Shown here piece after piece: positions 1-10,700 of a DNA stretch of 17,546 nucleotides. This DNA comes from Euperipatoides rowelli. Taxonomy: Eukaryota; Onychophora; Udeonychophora; Euonychophora; Peripatopsidae. Both the position numbers and the translations under genes were made by a program. The stretch lies in NCBI GenBank assembly GCA_003024985.2, contig PXIH01S0020495.1; one strand, given 5' to 3'. A model generated the notes under the pieces. It was not told where the DNA came from, made no database searches, and saw only the letters and a list, made by a program, of their open reading frames with translations. Each line of letters begins with the position of its first letter. Position 1 is the first letter of the stretch.

Positions 1-214
1 TGGTTAATATTGCCTGATAATGTTTAATTCTGTTACTGTTTAGTATTTGCTATTTATTTGTTGTTTTTCCATTTATCATGTATTGTTGATATATCAGATT
101 TGCATTTAATTAATAATTTTAGTTTAATTTGGTTTTGTTAAAAGTCATGCTATTGACTTATGCAATTTTCTTAACTAACTAACTATACGGTACTGTAGCC
201 TATATTTTAAAAGC

Positions 215-385
215 ATTTGGTATTTTTAACTTAAGTTTGAAAATACAAAATACTTATAAAAATGTATTTTTGTTACAAAATACCTTAAGAAAGTATTTGC
301 AATACAAAATAGAAGTATTTTCGTTATGTATTTGAAATAGCCTACTGGCTAGTGGCTACTGTATTTTCAATACTGCCCAACCATG
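215..385. repeat. AATAC/GTATT-rich transposon-end remnant
   Basis: The stretch is built from alternating GTATTT and AAATAC words and ends in CAATACTGCCCAACCATG. This layout (AAATAC-rich subterminal DNA ending in a TGCCCAnCCnTG terminus) resembles the ends of short hAT-type elements in many animal genomes. No partner terminus or target-site duplication is visible on the left, so it is at best half an element. The family assignment is from memory and weak. Confidence 0.35.
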
Positions 386-1104
386 CTGGTAGAGCTGTCT
401 CTATAGGCTATGTCTAAATTGTTCTACTGACAATTCCAGGTAGCCTATAGTCCTTAGGTTGGCCAGGAAATATCCTTTCAAAATGGGGTTGAGTTTTTTT
501 TTTGTGTGTGTGTTTATGTGAAAGAGTTACTAACTGTTGATAGCAATAATAGTTTGTTTTTCTTGACCATAACATTTAGGAAGAAAGTGCAAGACTTACA
601 ACAAAAATCGAGAGCAAAGAGTCGGGAGTGATTTTAAATTGTAGATCTTGCATTCAAAAATGTATTCTTTTTTCCTGGAGATAAATTTAAATATTCATAG
701 CCTAATGAAATTGTTCCTATCAAATTTTGGTTCGTTGTTATTAATTTTTTATTTAAATTGCAATATTTTATATTTTGTTCCAAATAATCTGAACTTAGAG
801 GTCTGAAATTTTGAACACAAATTAATTTCATGTCAATTTAATTTAACTATAAAATTTCCAAAATCTGTCATTCAAAATGGCAACCAGATGACTAGTCAAA
901 GTCCTAGAGACCTAGACTGTCAAGACATATGAAATANTTTCTTTTTGAATCCTTTAGGTTTTCACCCCACAAATGGGCCTACATATGAAGTTAAATGCTG
1001 GGACAAATAGTTGTGAAAAAATTCCAATGTTAGGCTACAACCATTTTTTCTATAAGTTATCGTAAAATGCTGAGCAAGTGCACATGCACCATTCGTTCTG
1101 AGGA

Positions 1105-1310
1105 AAAAGGGGGTGGTGCCCGTGTTCGGTGCCATGCTTGTAAACCTTAGATTTACCACAAAGCATTGCAAAATTTCCCAGGTGCACTTGTTTGGCTAGA
1201 TACAGAATACTTAATTTTTTTTTCCAAATTGGTACCATTATTTGGGTTACATGGTCACGGAAGCACTCTCCTAAACCTTAGATGAGGTAAAAAACTTGGG
1301 GGTGGGGAAT
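1105..1310 (-). repeat. Left arm of a diverged long inverted repeat
   Basis: Read on the minus strand, this segment resembles 2246-2412: TTACCTCAT, GGTTnAGGAGAGTG, ACCCAAATAATGGTnCCA, TTTnGCAATnC and TAAATCTAAnGGTT occur in the same order in both. The arm is noticeably richer in G+C than its surroundings and contains a 12-bp direct repeat (TAAACCTTAGAT at 1141 and 1272). The flanking DNA at 960-1480 has a similar composition and may belong to the same old element. Small minus-strand open frames here have no recognisable product. Confidence 0.6.
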
Positions 1311-1729
1311 GGCACAGTTGCATGACACAGCTTGGATTTCAAAGTGATCAAAAAAGTTTTTGCACTGTCTTGTTTGACAATAGCGCACTTTACCTAACTG
1401 GCAGTGAAATAGAGGTGGCACACGTATTTGGTGGGGATCCTTTTGGTGGCATTCTACGGTACTAAAAAAAGTCATTATTTTCTAACACAAATTGTATCAA
1501 GAGTTAATGTCTAAAATAAAAGGGAAGGCAGTAATTATTATTGTCTGTTAAGTATTGACACCATTTTTATTTTGTATAAGCTTACCCAATTTGTTTCGGA
1601 AAATAAATTTATTTTCTACTTTTTAGGAATGATAAAATTTTTTTTTACTTATTTTTTTAACATTAGGCATGTGATAACTTTCCTTCATTAATTTTATCTC
1701 TAAAATCATAAGAAATCATACCAAATGGT

Positions 1730-1920
1730 AAAAGTTTATTTTTCTATATACACTATATATTTTTACAGCAAAAGTTTATTTTTCTATATACACTATATAT
1801 TTTTACAGCAAAAGTTTATTTTTCNGCAAAAGTTTATTTTTCTATATACACTATATATTTTTACAGCAAAAGTTTATTTTTCTATATACACTATATATTT
1901 TTACAGCAAAAGTTTATTTT
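1730..1920 (+). repeat. 40-bp tandem repeat array interrupted by an assembly N
   Basis: The 40-bp unit (AAAAGTTTATTTTTCTATAT followed by ACACTATATATTTTTACAGC) starts at 1730, 1770 and 1810. The third copy is cut after about 15 bases at the N at 1825, and the array resumes in a shifted register at 1828, 1868 and 1908. Copies are almost identical, which suggests recent expansion. The N together with the register jump suggests the true copy number is collapsed or unresolved. The 69-codon open frame through it is a by-product of the repeat. Confidence 0.9.
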
Positions 1921-2245
1921 ACAAAAAAAAATAAAGAAGTGACATTTATTTAAAAATAAATTTTTAAGACAAATTTATATTGTAGACAGTAGTAACAGGT
2001 TTTATCATTTTTTTTCAGTGAACTAGTTTACAAAAACTCTAAAGCGAGTCATTCAGAAGCGTCGTTCATAATGAGCTAGCTTATTGGAAGCTGTATAATT
2101 TTGTAACACCGTTTATACATGTGGGTTTCTTGTGTCAGTAATTTTTATGGATATTTTGACAGCGGCATGAATTGCCAGCTCTTTTCTTGTGAACATTCAG
2201 CACCATTAGCTCATCATAAATGATCCTTGATTTGTAGATATTGTT

Positions 2246-2412
2246 AGCCCCCCCCTAGTTGTTACCTCATTTTAGGTTCAGGAGAGTGTGCCCATGTCAC
2301 CCAAATAATGGTGCCATTTTGAAAAATATTCTGGGCAATTTAGCAATACATTATGATAAATCTAAAGGTTGCTAATATTGTGCCTAACAAGAGCGCCATC
2401 TCCTTTTCCAAT
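2246..2412 (+). repeat. Right arm of a diverged long inverted repeat
   Basis: This is the inverted partner of 1105-1310, starting at a run of eight C and ending near CATCTCCTTTTCC. The arms differ by many substitutions and small indels, so they are old. They could be the ends of one fold-back element of about 1.3 kb or two opposite-facing copies of one repeat. I see no clean target-site duplication. Confidence 0.6.
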
Positions 2413-3109
2413 TTTCATAGCAATTCAAGAAATTATACTGTATTTAAAGTTGGTTTATTTATTGAGTCAAAATACACAACAATCATTATTAACAACATAA
2501 GATAGCTCAAATCTACATAATCTATACTTTCTTGACCCCCCAAAAAATATGAAAGTTGTTATACAGTAAATAGTTATAATAAAACAATAACAGCCTTTAA
2601 TAGCAATTGTATAACGGGCGTGATATCAACTGGTATATATGTTTATTTTTAAATAAGCCATCTATAAATTGTTTGTCATATTTTTATGTTTATTTTATCA
2701 TTTGTTCTAAAATAGTGTTTGTCCTGACGATCTGTTTCTGTCACAGTGAAAGTCAATATTGTACTTGACATTGTATATTGTTTCACCGTTGGATTGTGTT
2801 TTTAATTTATAAATTGATAACCTTTTTTTAAAAAAAAAAGTGCTTGCAGTCTATGTGTTCACTTTTTTCAACTAAAATAATAAAACTAAATACAAGTAGA
2901 AATTCACAATTATTGCAAAACTAGTATACCATTATTGATCATTCTCAACATAGAAACCAATGAGGAGCTAAAATATCTATTAGTTTTGATATACTGTATG
3001 TTTAATTTGTACAGCCCCTTGTCACAATACCAGATGATTGTAAATTCGACTTGGGCAACAATAGTTTTTTTTTTTTTTTTTACAAAACCAGTCATTTGTT
3101 TAATTATTC

Positions 3110-4170
3110 TATTCTATTAAGAGATTCAAGATTAAATCTAACAATGCCAATTCAGAATGAATAAAATCCTTTAAAATAATTTTTAATATTCTTTTTTGCA
3201 ATGCCTCTAATTTATCGATTTGTTTTAAAGGGATTGAATTGTTTCATTGATAGGAACAATATTCAACATTTAGTCTAACATAAACTTTATATGTATGAAC
3301 AGGGGTGTACAAATCTTCTAAAACTTCAGGAGCCAGCAAAAATTGTTAGGAGCCAGGTAAGAAGTGGCAAAAGGGTTGGAGTGCACATGCATTGTTGCAA
3401 AAATTAAAAAATACATACCGTATCTTTAACAATATTTAATTTTAAATGGTACAGTAAATAAATTTGTCTATTTAAAAACTTGTGGTATAATTTACTTATT
3501 TTTCTGTCCATGTTTATTTCCTGACAGTGATTAATTGCTTTTGATGGATCAAATTCTTAAAGTTCTGGACCATTCAAATTTATCATCAAGTTATTTTAAG
3601 CTTGGTGTAACAATTATTGATAAAGCAAGAAAAACTATTTGTAACTTATAATGTATTTAATTTTTAGATAGACTTTATTCTGATGTTATTGGTGAAGGTC
3701 ATTAAACATTAATCATTTTTTTCAGGAGCCATGGCTCCCAGCCTCCTTGAATTCATACACCCCTGTGTATGAATTAAAACATCTTGTGATGCCCAAAATG
3801 GACTAAATTTGTATAATAGATACAGTATATAGATTGGTTTTAGCAATTATATTATTAATATGCATATCCCATTTTAGATTATTTTGTAAAGTAATTTCCA
3901 GGATTTTTTTATTATCACAACATTGTATAATTTTAACATTAATTTTAATAATGGGCATGTCCTTTATTTTTGTAAAATTATGTATTAGAAGTTTTACATT
4001 TATCATAATTTATAGCTAATTGAATAAGATTAGCTTGTTTTTTAATTTCTTCATTAGCTGGGGAGTAATGTTTGATTTATTAGGTAGGCCTTTATGACAA
4101 GGCATCAATGTATCAAGCTTATAATTTCTTAGACTACCGGTATTTATTATTTTTGATACCTTGTGGTCAG
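3110..4170 (-). pseudogene. Decayed LINE-type (non-LTR) reverse transcriptase, interrupted by a hAT insertion
   Basis: Read leftward on the minus strand, reverse-transcriptase landmarks appear in order: PQGIK (4152-4166), the catalytic box as YIDA at 4101-4112 (second Asp of YxDD lost), NEEIKKQANLIQLAINYDKC (near 4010-4070), LQNNLKWDMHINNII (near 3850-3900), then SQDVLIHTYKVYVR and VEYCS (split by the element at 3300-3765), and IDKLEALQKRILK (near 3185-3225). Several stops and frameshifts separate the blocks, so it is a dead relic. The motif set fits the CR1/L2/Jockey group of LINEs; the clade is inferred. No 5' end, endonuclease or 3' tail was recognised. The segment 2910-3110 may extend it but shows nothing convincing. 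Confidence 0.75.
3300..3765. mobile_element. Non-autonomous hAT-type DNA transposon (466 bp)
   Basis: The element begins CAGGGGTGTA and ends TACACCCCTG, giving 10-bp perfect terminal inverted repeats that continue imperfectly. It is flanked by identical 8-bp copies of TGTATGAA (3292-3299 and 3766-3773), the duplication length typical of hAT elements. Subterminal copies of AGGAGCCA occur at both ends, including the 14-bp palindrome GGAGCCATGGCTCC near 3724-3737. No transposase is encoded. It sits inside the LINE relic, so it is the younger insertion. Confidence 0.9.
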
Positions 4171-4593
4171 AGATTCACACAATTAATTTAAATGTTACCG
4201 ACATTAAATTATACAAATTAGCATATTTGAAATAAGATTTTTTAAATAATGTTTTAAAATTAGAAATGTCAGGATTTAATTTTTTTTTATTGGCAACCAG
4301 TTATTTTTACTGACAAAAGCTTTAGCCTATAGTTTTTCTAAATTTTTACCAATAGTAATGTAGCTTAAATTAAATTTATTTGGAGGTTGACAATACTGGT
4401 TTCACTCATCTTAAGATTATCTTCAATATTGGCGTGGAAACCTTATTACGGTACTACGGTATATATTTTTGCTTAGGATTCAAAAATATGCATTAACACA
4501 ATCATAATTCTAAATTTTGTTAGAAAATATCTTAAAATCTCTTATTTTCTAAATTACTATAGCCTACAATATTTCGTTTTTTTTTAAATATAG

Positions 4594-4709
4594 CGGACAA
4601 ATGTTGTGAAGGAATATGTCTGAAGGATTTTCAATAACTCCACCTTTGTCTCCATATGATTGGCCTGAAAATGAAGATATGGTTATTGGTCTGGACCAAT
4701 CATTACAAG
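4594..4709 (+). CDS. MMS22L: MMS22L exon 1 (first coding exon, residues 1-31)
   Basis: Coding begins at the ATG at 4616 and reads MSEGFSITPPLSPYDW and on to a donor G|GTTGGT at 4710, phase 1. A T-rich stretch ending in TATAG at 4589-4593 looks like a splice acceptor, so the exon probably starts at 4594 with about 22 nt of 5' UTR and an untranslated exon further upstream. A two-codon in-frame upstream ORF (ATG TTG TGA, 4601-4609) precedes the chosen start and rules out an earlier in-frame start in this exon. The peptide is acidic with a Ser/Pro-rich head and shows little similarity to vertebrate N termini, so this exon is supported mainly by phase compatibility with exon 2. Confidence 0.65.
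4601..4609 (+). promoter_or_regulatory. Minimal upstream ORF (ATG TTG TGA) before the MMS22L start
   Basis: A two-codon ORF lies 15 nt upstream of, and in frame with, the chosen MMS22L start. If this part of the exon is in the mRNA leader, ribosomes would have to reinitiate or leaky-scan to reach 4616. The regulatory role is inferred; only the codons are seen. Confidence 0.3.
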
Positions 4710-7700
4710 GTTGGTATTTCATTATTGTGTGTTGGTAGGGCAAGTAGACAAATTCATTTTGCTACTTTTTTTATAGCTTCTAAAAGCACAAACATTTTAA
4801 AGCAATAGTACTTCAAAACATGATTAGTGATTCAAAATATGATTAGGATTTTTTTTAAACAATTCTAGTTAGGCTTCATTGGACTTTTTTTGATAACCTG
4901 TAATTTCTTTTTTGATGTGTCAACCAATTTTGCACCCGAGAAGATTTTACATTATATGTAAAAAAATAATAATAAAAGGTAAAAATTTCTAACCTGTATA
5001 ACCAAGTCTGGTTATGTTAGCTAACTGAGATCTCATTCATATTCTCCTATTTTTTGGAGTATAAAAATTTCCAGATTCAATATAGAAGATTATCTGAACT
5101 AAACCATGCTGTAGAAAAAAAAGTTCAAAGTTTTAACAAAAAATGTTGCTTTATCATTTTTTTTTCTGCCATGTAACTAAGAATTTTATATGCATTGTAT
5201 ATAGATTATTAATTTGCTAATGAGTGTTCTTGCAAATATTATTATCTTCAATTTTATATTTTTATTATTAATCGAAAACTAAAAAAATAGAGGCAATGAA
5301 ACTTATGTGCCTTTTAAATAAAAAATTGTCCACTTCTCAAAAAAAAATTAAATTATGCTGACTGGTAGCAAACTTATCTGCATGGATTACTACAGTACCA
5401 ACTGCTGCTTAATTAACAGTTGGACTGAAGGAAATAATTTTAAAATGATCAAAAATGTTTAGCTTGTTTATTTTATTTATTTATTTATTTGGATTAGGGG
5501 TGGAACATTGTTATAATTTCAACTACTGTAATTGGAGTAGGAGTCAGTGGTTGCGTGACGGTTAGTGATAAGTTTTGTATGCTTTAATAGTGAGTGTTAA
5601 ATAAAATAAATGTAATTGCATTAAATATTGATAGATGTTGTATAATTAGTGCCGGATTTATATATGGCTTAGCAGGCTGTAGCCAAGGACCTCATAATGC
5701 AGAGGGGCTTCAGCCTCCAAACTTTATATAGCCCAGGGTTAAAAAAAAAAGGTTATCAAAATTTTAGCATGTGGCCTCCTTACTTTATAAAGCCCAAGGC
5801 TAAGGAAAATCTTATCAAATCAGACGAATGTCAACAAAACGTTAGTCAACTAAAAAAAGCAAAGTTTATCAAAATTGTTACAAAGGGCCTCCAAACTTGA
5901 GATAGCCCATGGCCTCACTAAGTCTAAATACGACCCTTGTATAATACATATAGTAGTTAATACCTATGTGACAGTAAGCTTATTATGTTTTTGTTTATAC
6001 ATATTTTGTTGATAAATTTGTGTCTTATTTCTTCAAATCCAAATAGATAATAAAGAAAGAATAAAACTATAATATTTAGAACTGTAAAAAAAAAAAAAAA
6101 TAAGGCTTCCGATTCATCCAGCACTAATAAATAGTTCCACCATTGTCATACGTGATTGTAGTAATCTTGGCGGATAAGTTTGTTTTTATTTTTGTATACA
6201 GAGTTACAACTCTCCGACAAAAGGAAAATCGAATGTATTGATCTGCCTTTGCTAGCAAATAAAAATGGGCTGATCTTTTCATAAATGATTTTAGTTAATT
6301 TATTGTTTCGAATCTTAGAGAAATTTTCATATCTGTATTCTCTATGGTAATGGCATGCAATTCTTCCAGTCTATAATATTGATTAAAATTTTTTGGCTGT
6401 AATTTTTTTTTTTAATAAAAAATAATAAGATTGGCTTATGAAATGTCCGGAATAGTCATTTAAAATAAATTCATAGAATGGGAACAAAAATATAATCTAA
6501 ATATTTTATTAATTATACTTAATGTAAATGGATCTGATCCTGGTAAGGCTGTTTTATTTAAATTTTAAAATGCTTGATAGAAAAGTTTTATGATTTCCGC
6601 CGTTCTTTCAATTAGAAGCTGCAGTTAGCATTGGTGTCTCAGATAATTTGTCACGGGGGAAAATGATTTTCATTGAACTCTATTTTCCAATTAGAAGCTG
6701 CATTTAGCATTGGTGTTTCAGATAATTTGTCATTGGGAAAAATTATTTTCCTGACTTTAATTGCATATGAAAGATTATTTTTTTTTCCATTTTAGATACT
6801 GTATATGACAAAATATTGCTAATGTCTAATAAATTATTTGTTAATCTACAGTATATTTGTGTAAATAGGTTCTGTTTTTGTTTTAAATTTTACCCTTTCC
6901 ATTCTTGTTCTAGTTCCTGAATTAAGCGATACAACATTAATGCACTTTTCATGTCTTGGGGAAGTTGGTCCTGAAACTAGAAAAAAATTTCATCCAGAAG
7001 GATACTTGCAAGGTGGTGAACTTTACAGGTCTTGGTTCATATTTTATCTTTTTTATTAAAAAAAAACAATTAAGATGGCTGTTATAATATTTAACAGAAT
7101 ATGATAAAGTGATTAACGTTATTGGACTAAATATATTTTGATTAGGTCAAAACCTTTAATATCCTGAGCCAATAATTAATCCACTGAAACTACATTGCAG
7201 TTCTTGTAGCTATACCAATTCAATAAATAATAGAATGAGGGAAAGATGATTAAGTCAGTAGCTATTTACATGTTTGGGTAGGAAATCTTGATGGCGGACT
7301 TCACTCAATCACCGATTTCAGAACAACCACAGAGTTGCCATCACTCTAAAATATATAAGAATTAGGTTTCGATGCATACTGTTAATTAGTAGTAACCAAG
7401 ATTCCACCAAAGGATGTTATAAAGATAGGAGAAAGAGTTACAAATAAAGGCATCTCGAATCAGACCAAAGTGGGAACTCCATGAGCCTAAAAATATCCCA
7501 ACATGTTTTTTAAAAAGTTAGCCATCATGAAGATTAATCTGCAGAATAATGTTCCAAAAGGCATGAACCACCACCATCATATTTCAATGTCTTGTTATAG
7601 TAAAAAAAAAATAGAATAATTAAAAGGATATTAATATTATTATGGGGAAGATCATACGCACAGTCCAATACGGACGCCATTAACATTTGGGTATCATCAT

Positions 7701-10700
7701 CATCATTAACTACGTTCTCACTTGATATGTAACTGACTGTCTCTGTTGAACATAATATACTTTTAAGAATATACAGTAGCATTGTTTGCAAATGCACATC
7801 TGAGTCTTAAGAATTAAATCTTTAACACTACAATTTAATATGAGAATAACAAAAATGTTTAGCTTAGACTGGAAAGTCAGTTTTGTCTTTGCCATATACA
7901 GAGCATGGAGAAAGAGGAAATATCTATCTGCAAGTTATCGTACAAGTGACACTGATTAAATTCAATTGTGTTAAAAATTTCTATGTAAGCGATGTTCGTA
8001 AAATATTTCTAGGTTTAACTATGAGCACTGGCTTTCGGCTTCAGTTCTACCGACGAGCATGATATTTTAAAAGACTGGCGACAGATTATATCCGCTTATG
8101 AAAAATAGTGAGTTCACAATAACTTATAGACCTACTTTATTTCAGCACACCCAGAAGAAATAAATTAATTAATTTTAAATAATTAAATTCTAATAACCTG
8201 AAATGGATAATGTATTACTTATTCAATTTAATCATCTTATTTGCATTCACTATATTATGATGTTTTCACATCATATGATGTAGAAGTAAGATGGAAACTA
8301 TTCTCCAGAAAATTAAATATTTATTAAAAAAAACAAACGGGTAGAGGGGTCCCCAAATTAAACTTTGCCATACATAGATACTGGCAGGGTGGTACACACA
8401 TCTTTGAATTAACTCGCATCTATCCAGCCTCATAAAATGTAAATTAAATAAATAAGAAAGCCTCTTTGGAATGAAAGGGTTATTCCAAATGAGTGTGACC
8501 TAGAAGCATACGTGCAGTGCTCTTAAAATACAAAGACCTTGCACATATGCAAATTAGAAATACATATTTGCATTAATTCAAGGTTGTTTTATGCACTGTT
8601 TACACACTCATAATTGATCAGATTATGTTAACACACAGTTGCTGTTAATAATAGAAAGGCCGTGCTATGAGAGTAACCAATATAGCAAAAATCAGCTGTT
8701 CATTAATGTACGAAGCATCAGAATAATTAAAAAAAGGATGAAAATAACTAATTCACCATAATACTGTATATACCGTAATACAGTTTGTTTGTTATTCTCT
8801 TATATTAGGTTACTGATAAATGAGATTGTTGGTCCACAGAATCTTGCTAGCGACATTATACAATTATTTGACTGTCATTTCCTTACCGAAAGTGCATTAT
8901 CGGAAGAATGTGATAAACTCTTCTATCTAGCAAGGTTAGTAATTTTTTTTAAAACAGTTATTTTTTATTATATAAAATTAACTGGCCTAATGTAACTAAT
9001 GATGACATAATTTAGCCAAATTTGAATATTCGGATTTAATACTCCTTGCAGTATAGTGATGATATATAATCCGAGAAAGCAATATTTGCATCTGAAGTCA
9101 AGTGGCCTACTTTTCTATTTTAATATTTTAACATTGTGTGCGTTATTTTAGATTTGCTATATTATTTATTTTATCAAAATTAAATATCAATTTTTCTTAT
9201 TTAAGTATATACTGTATACTAAAATTCAGTGAATGCTAATTTATACTATTATTTTAAAATGCTTATTTTTTTAAGTTTTATCTTTTGAATTGCACGTTTT
9301 AAATTAGTCTATAAAATGTCTGATTAAAACAAGTAAATAACAAGGGCAAAATAATATTTTCTCTCCATGAAGTATAGAAAGGAAAGTATTTATCACATAT
9401 CGATTAACCCTTTGACTTGGAATTAACTGCAAGGCTAATAATAATTTTCTATGACCAGATAGTCTTCTCAAGTGTTGCAAACATGATTTCACCCAAAAGT
9501 GCACATTGTACAAATCCCAACAGAAGTGATAGAGGGCAGATGATGTCCCACTATTGCAAAACATCAAATAAACCTTTTTCTTAGAATACCAAAAAGCCAC
9601 TTTTGATGACTATTTAGTGTTATTAGATAAATAAATATTGTGTTGATACTAATTTTTCATATACAGTATATAATAAGCTTGAAATTGCAAAATTCTGTCA
9701 ACCTTTGAGGGGGATGGTAGATGGAAAACGATGTCCCACTATTGCAATTACCGAAAGGCAAGTTTTGTCAACTATTACACTTAAAAAGTTGTGATTTTTG
9801 GCCCAGTCTAATGTACAGTCTTGTTTAGTTTGGGTTTTTTTAACGTTAGTTGTTTGTAGACAGTGAGATGATGTCTTTATACTGTTTATGCAGTTTAGTT
9901 CCAGTTAAATAAAAGTTATTGGAATCCATGCTCATCTTACCTTACTTTTATTTCATTTAAATGAACAACCACCCATTCTTCGCTATAAATCATCCAGCCA
10001 TTCATTTTAAGAATCAAGTAAATAATTTGTCATAATGTAGTGCTAAAAGTATTGATGTAAGCTACATTTTATTTTTTCATTTATGTTAATTTGTGTTGCC
10101 AATGTGATTTCTAAGATTTAGTTGTAATCATTGCTGCATATAATACCTTTATCATTATAAGTAATGTATAATACACTCTATCTAAACAAACATATTTGTT
10201 ATTTAGCAAATTTATTATGTCAGTTTTATTTATCATGTATTTGTAAACATATGAATTTTTTAACACTGACTAGATGTTTTTTATTATTTAAAGTTCATAT
10301 GAACTATGTTAAATATTTAGAGTAAGTCTTAAAGAAACATTTTGAGGAAGAATTCATATAATTAATCTCCTTTAATTAATTTCAGACAGCAAATTGTGGT
10401 TTTAGAAAAAGGAGTTGAAAATCAAATCTTCTGCAGGAATTGTAAGTTTATAAAATGAAAAAAAAAAATTATAGATCAAAATTTAGTTGTTTTATAAGAT
10501 GATTCTGTAACAAAGTTTAGTATCCTTAAAATTAATAATGTCAGCAATTTTTTTTTATTGAGGGAGGGGGAGAGAAATATTTGCCCTTTAGTTGGATTTT
10601 GGTTGTAGATATCTCTTCGCGCACAAATTGGGTATATTAGGGGCAGGTTACCACCTTATTTTTGAACAATACAGTGTTTTACAAAAATGGTATTTGATTA

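Larger units (their letters stand above)
1..4593. other. Upstream region without a supported host gene
   Basis: No host coding exon is supported here. The sequence is AT-rich with long T and A runs. It holds transposon-derived pieces (listed separately: about 215-385, 1105-2412, 1730-1920 and 3110-4170) and otherwise featureless DNA. The transcription start, promoter and any 5' untranslated exons of MMS22L probably lie here or further left but cannot be located. There is no CpG-rich promoter-like island. The interval 400-960 contains only T runs and TG/GT-rich sequence. Confidence 0.6.
4710..6913 (+). other. MMS22L intron 1
   Basis: This GT-AG intron of 2,204 nt contains a TTTA microsatellite (5467-5491), a small hAT-like element (5647-5937), an A15 run near 6087 and a local tandem duplication (6605-6750). 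The rest, including 4712-5460 and 5950-6600, is AT-rich sequence in which I recognise nothing. Confidence 0.7.

Noticed and set aside
962-1475. Three minus-strand open frames of 62-69 codons
   Set aside because: They overlap each other in the left inverted-repeat region, have no recognisable motif and no splice context.
1725-1934. 69-codon plus-strand open frame
   Set aside because: It is only the translation of the 40-bp tandem array (40 bp is not a multiple of three, but the AT-rich unit happens to be open) and spans the N.
2910-3120. Opposed 61-codon open frames on both strands
   Set aside because: Both are low-complexity with long Lys or Phe runs. The minus-strand one could be the tail of the LINE relic, but no motif supports it.
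3834-4019. 61-codon plus-strand open frame
   Set aside because: It is the antisense shadow of the LINE relic.
5697-5900. 67-codon plus-strand open frame
   Set aside because: It lies wholly inside the 291-bp hAT-like element and follows its internal repeats; it has no transposase motif.
7534-7895. Two overlapping minus-strand open frames in intron 2
   Set aside because: No motif, overlapping frames and repetitive composition (ATC repeat giving an Asp run).
8384-8400. CAGGGTGGTACACA as a hAT terminus
   Set aside because: There is no inverted partner and no 8-bp duplication nearby.
9405-9419. TTAACCCTTTGACTT as a second piggyBac-type terminus
   Set aside because: No matching inverted end followed by TTAA was found at a plausible distance.
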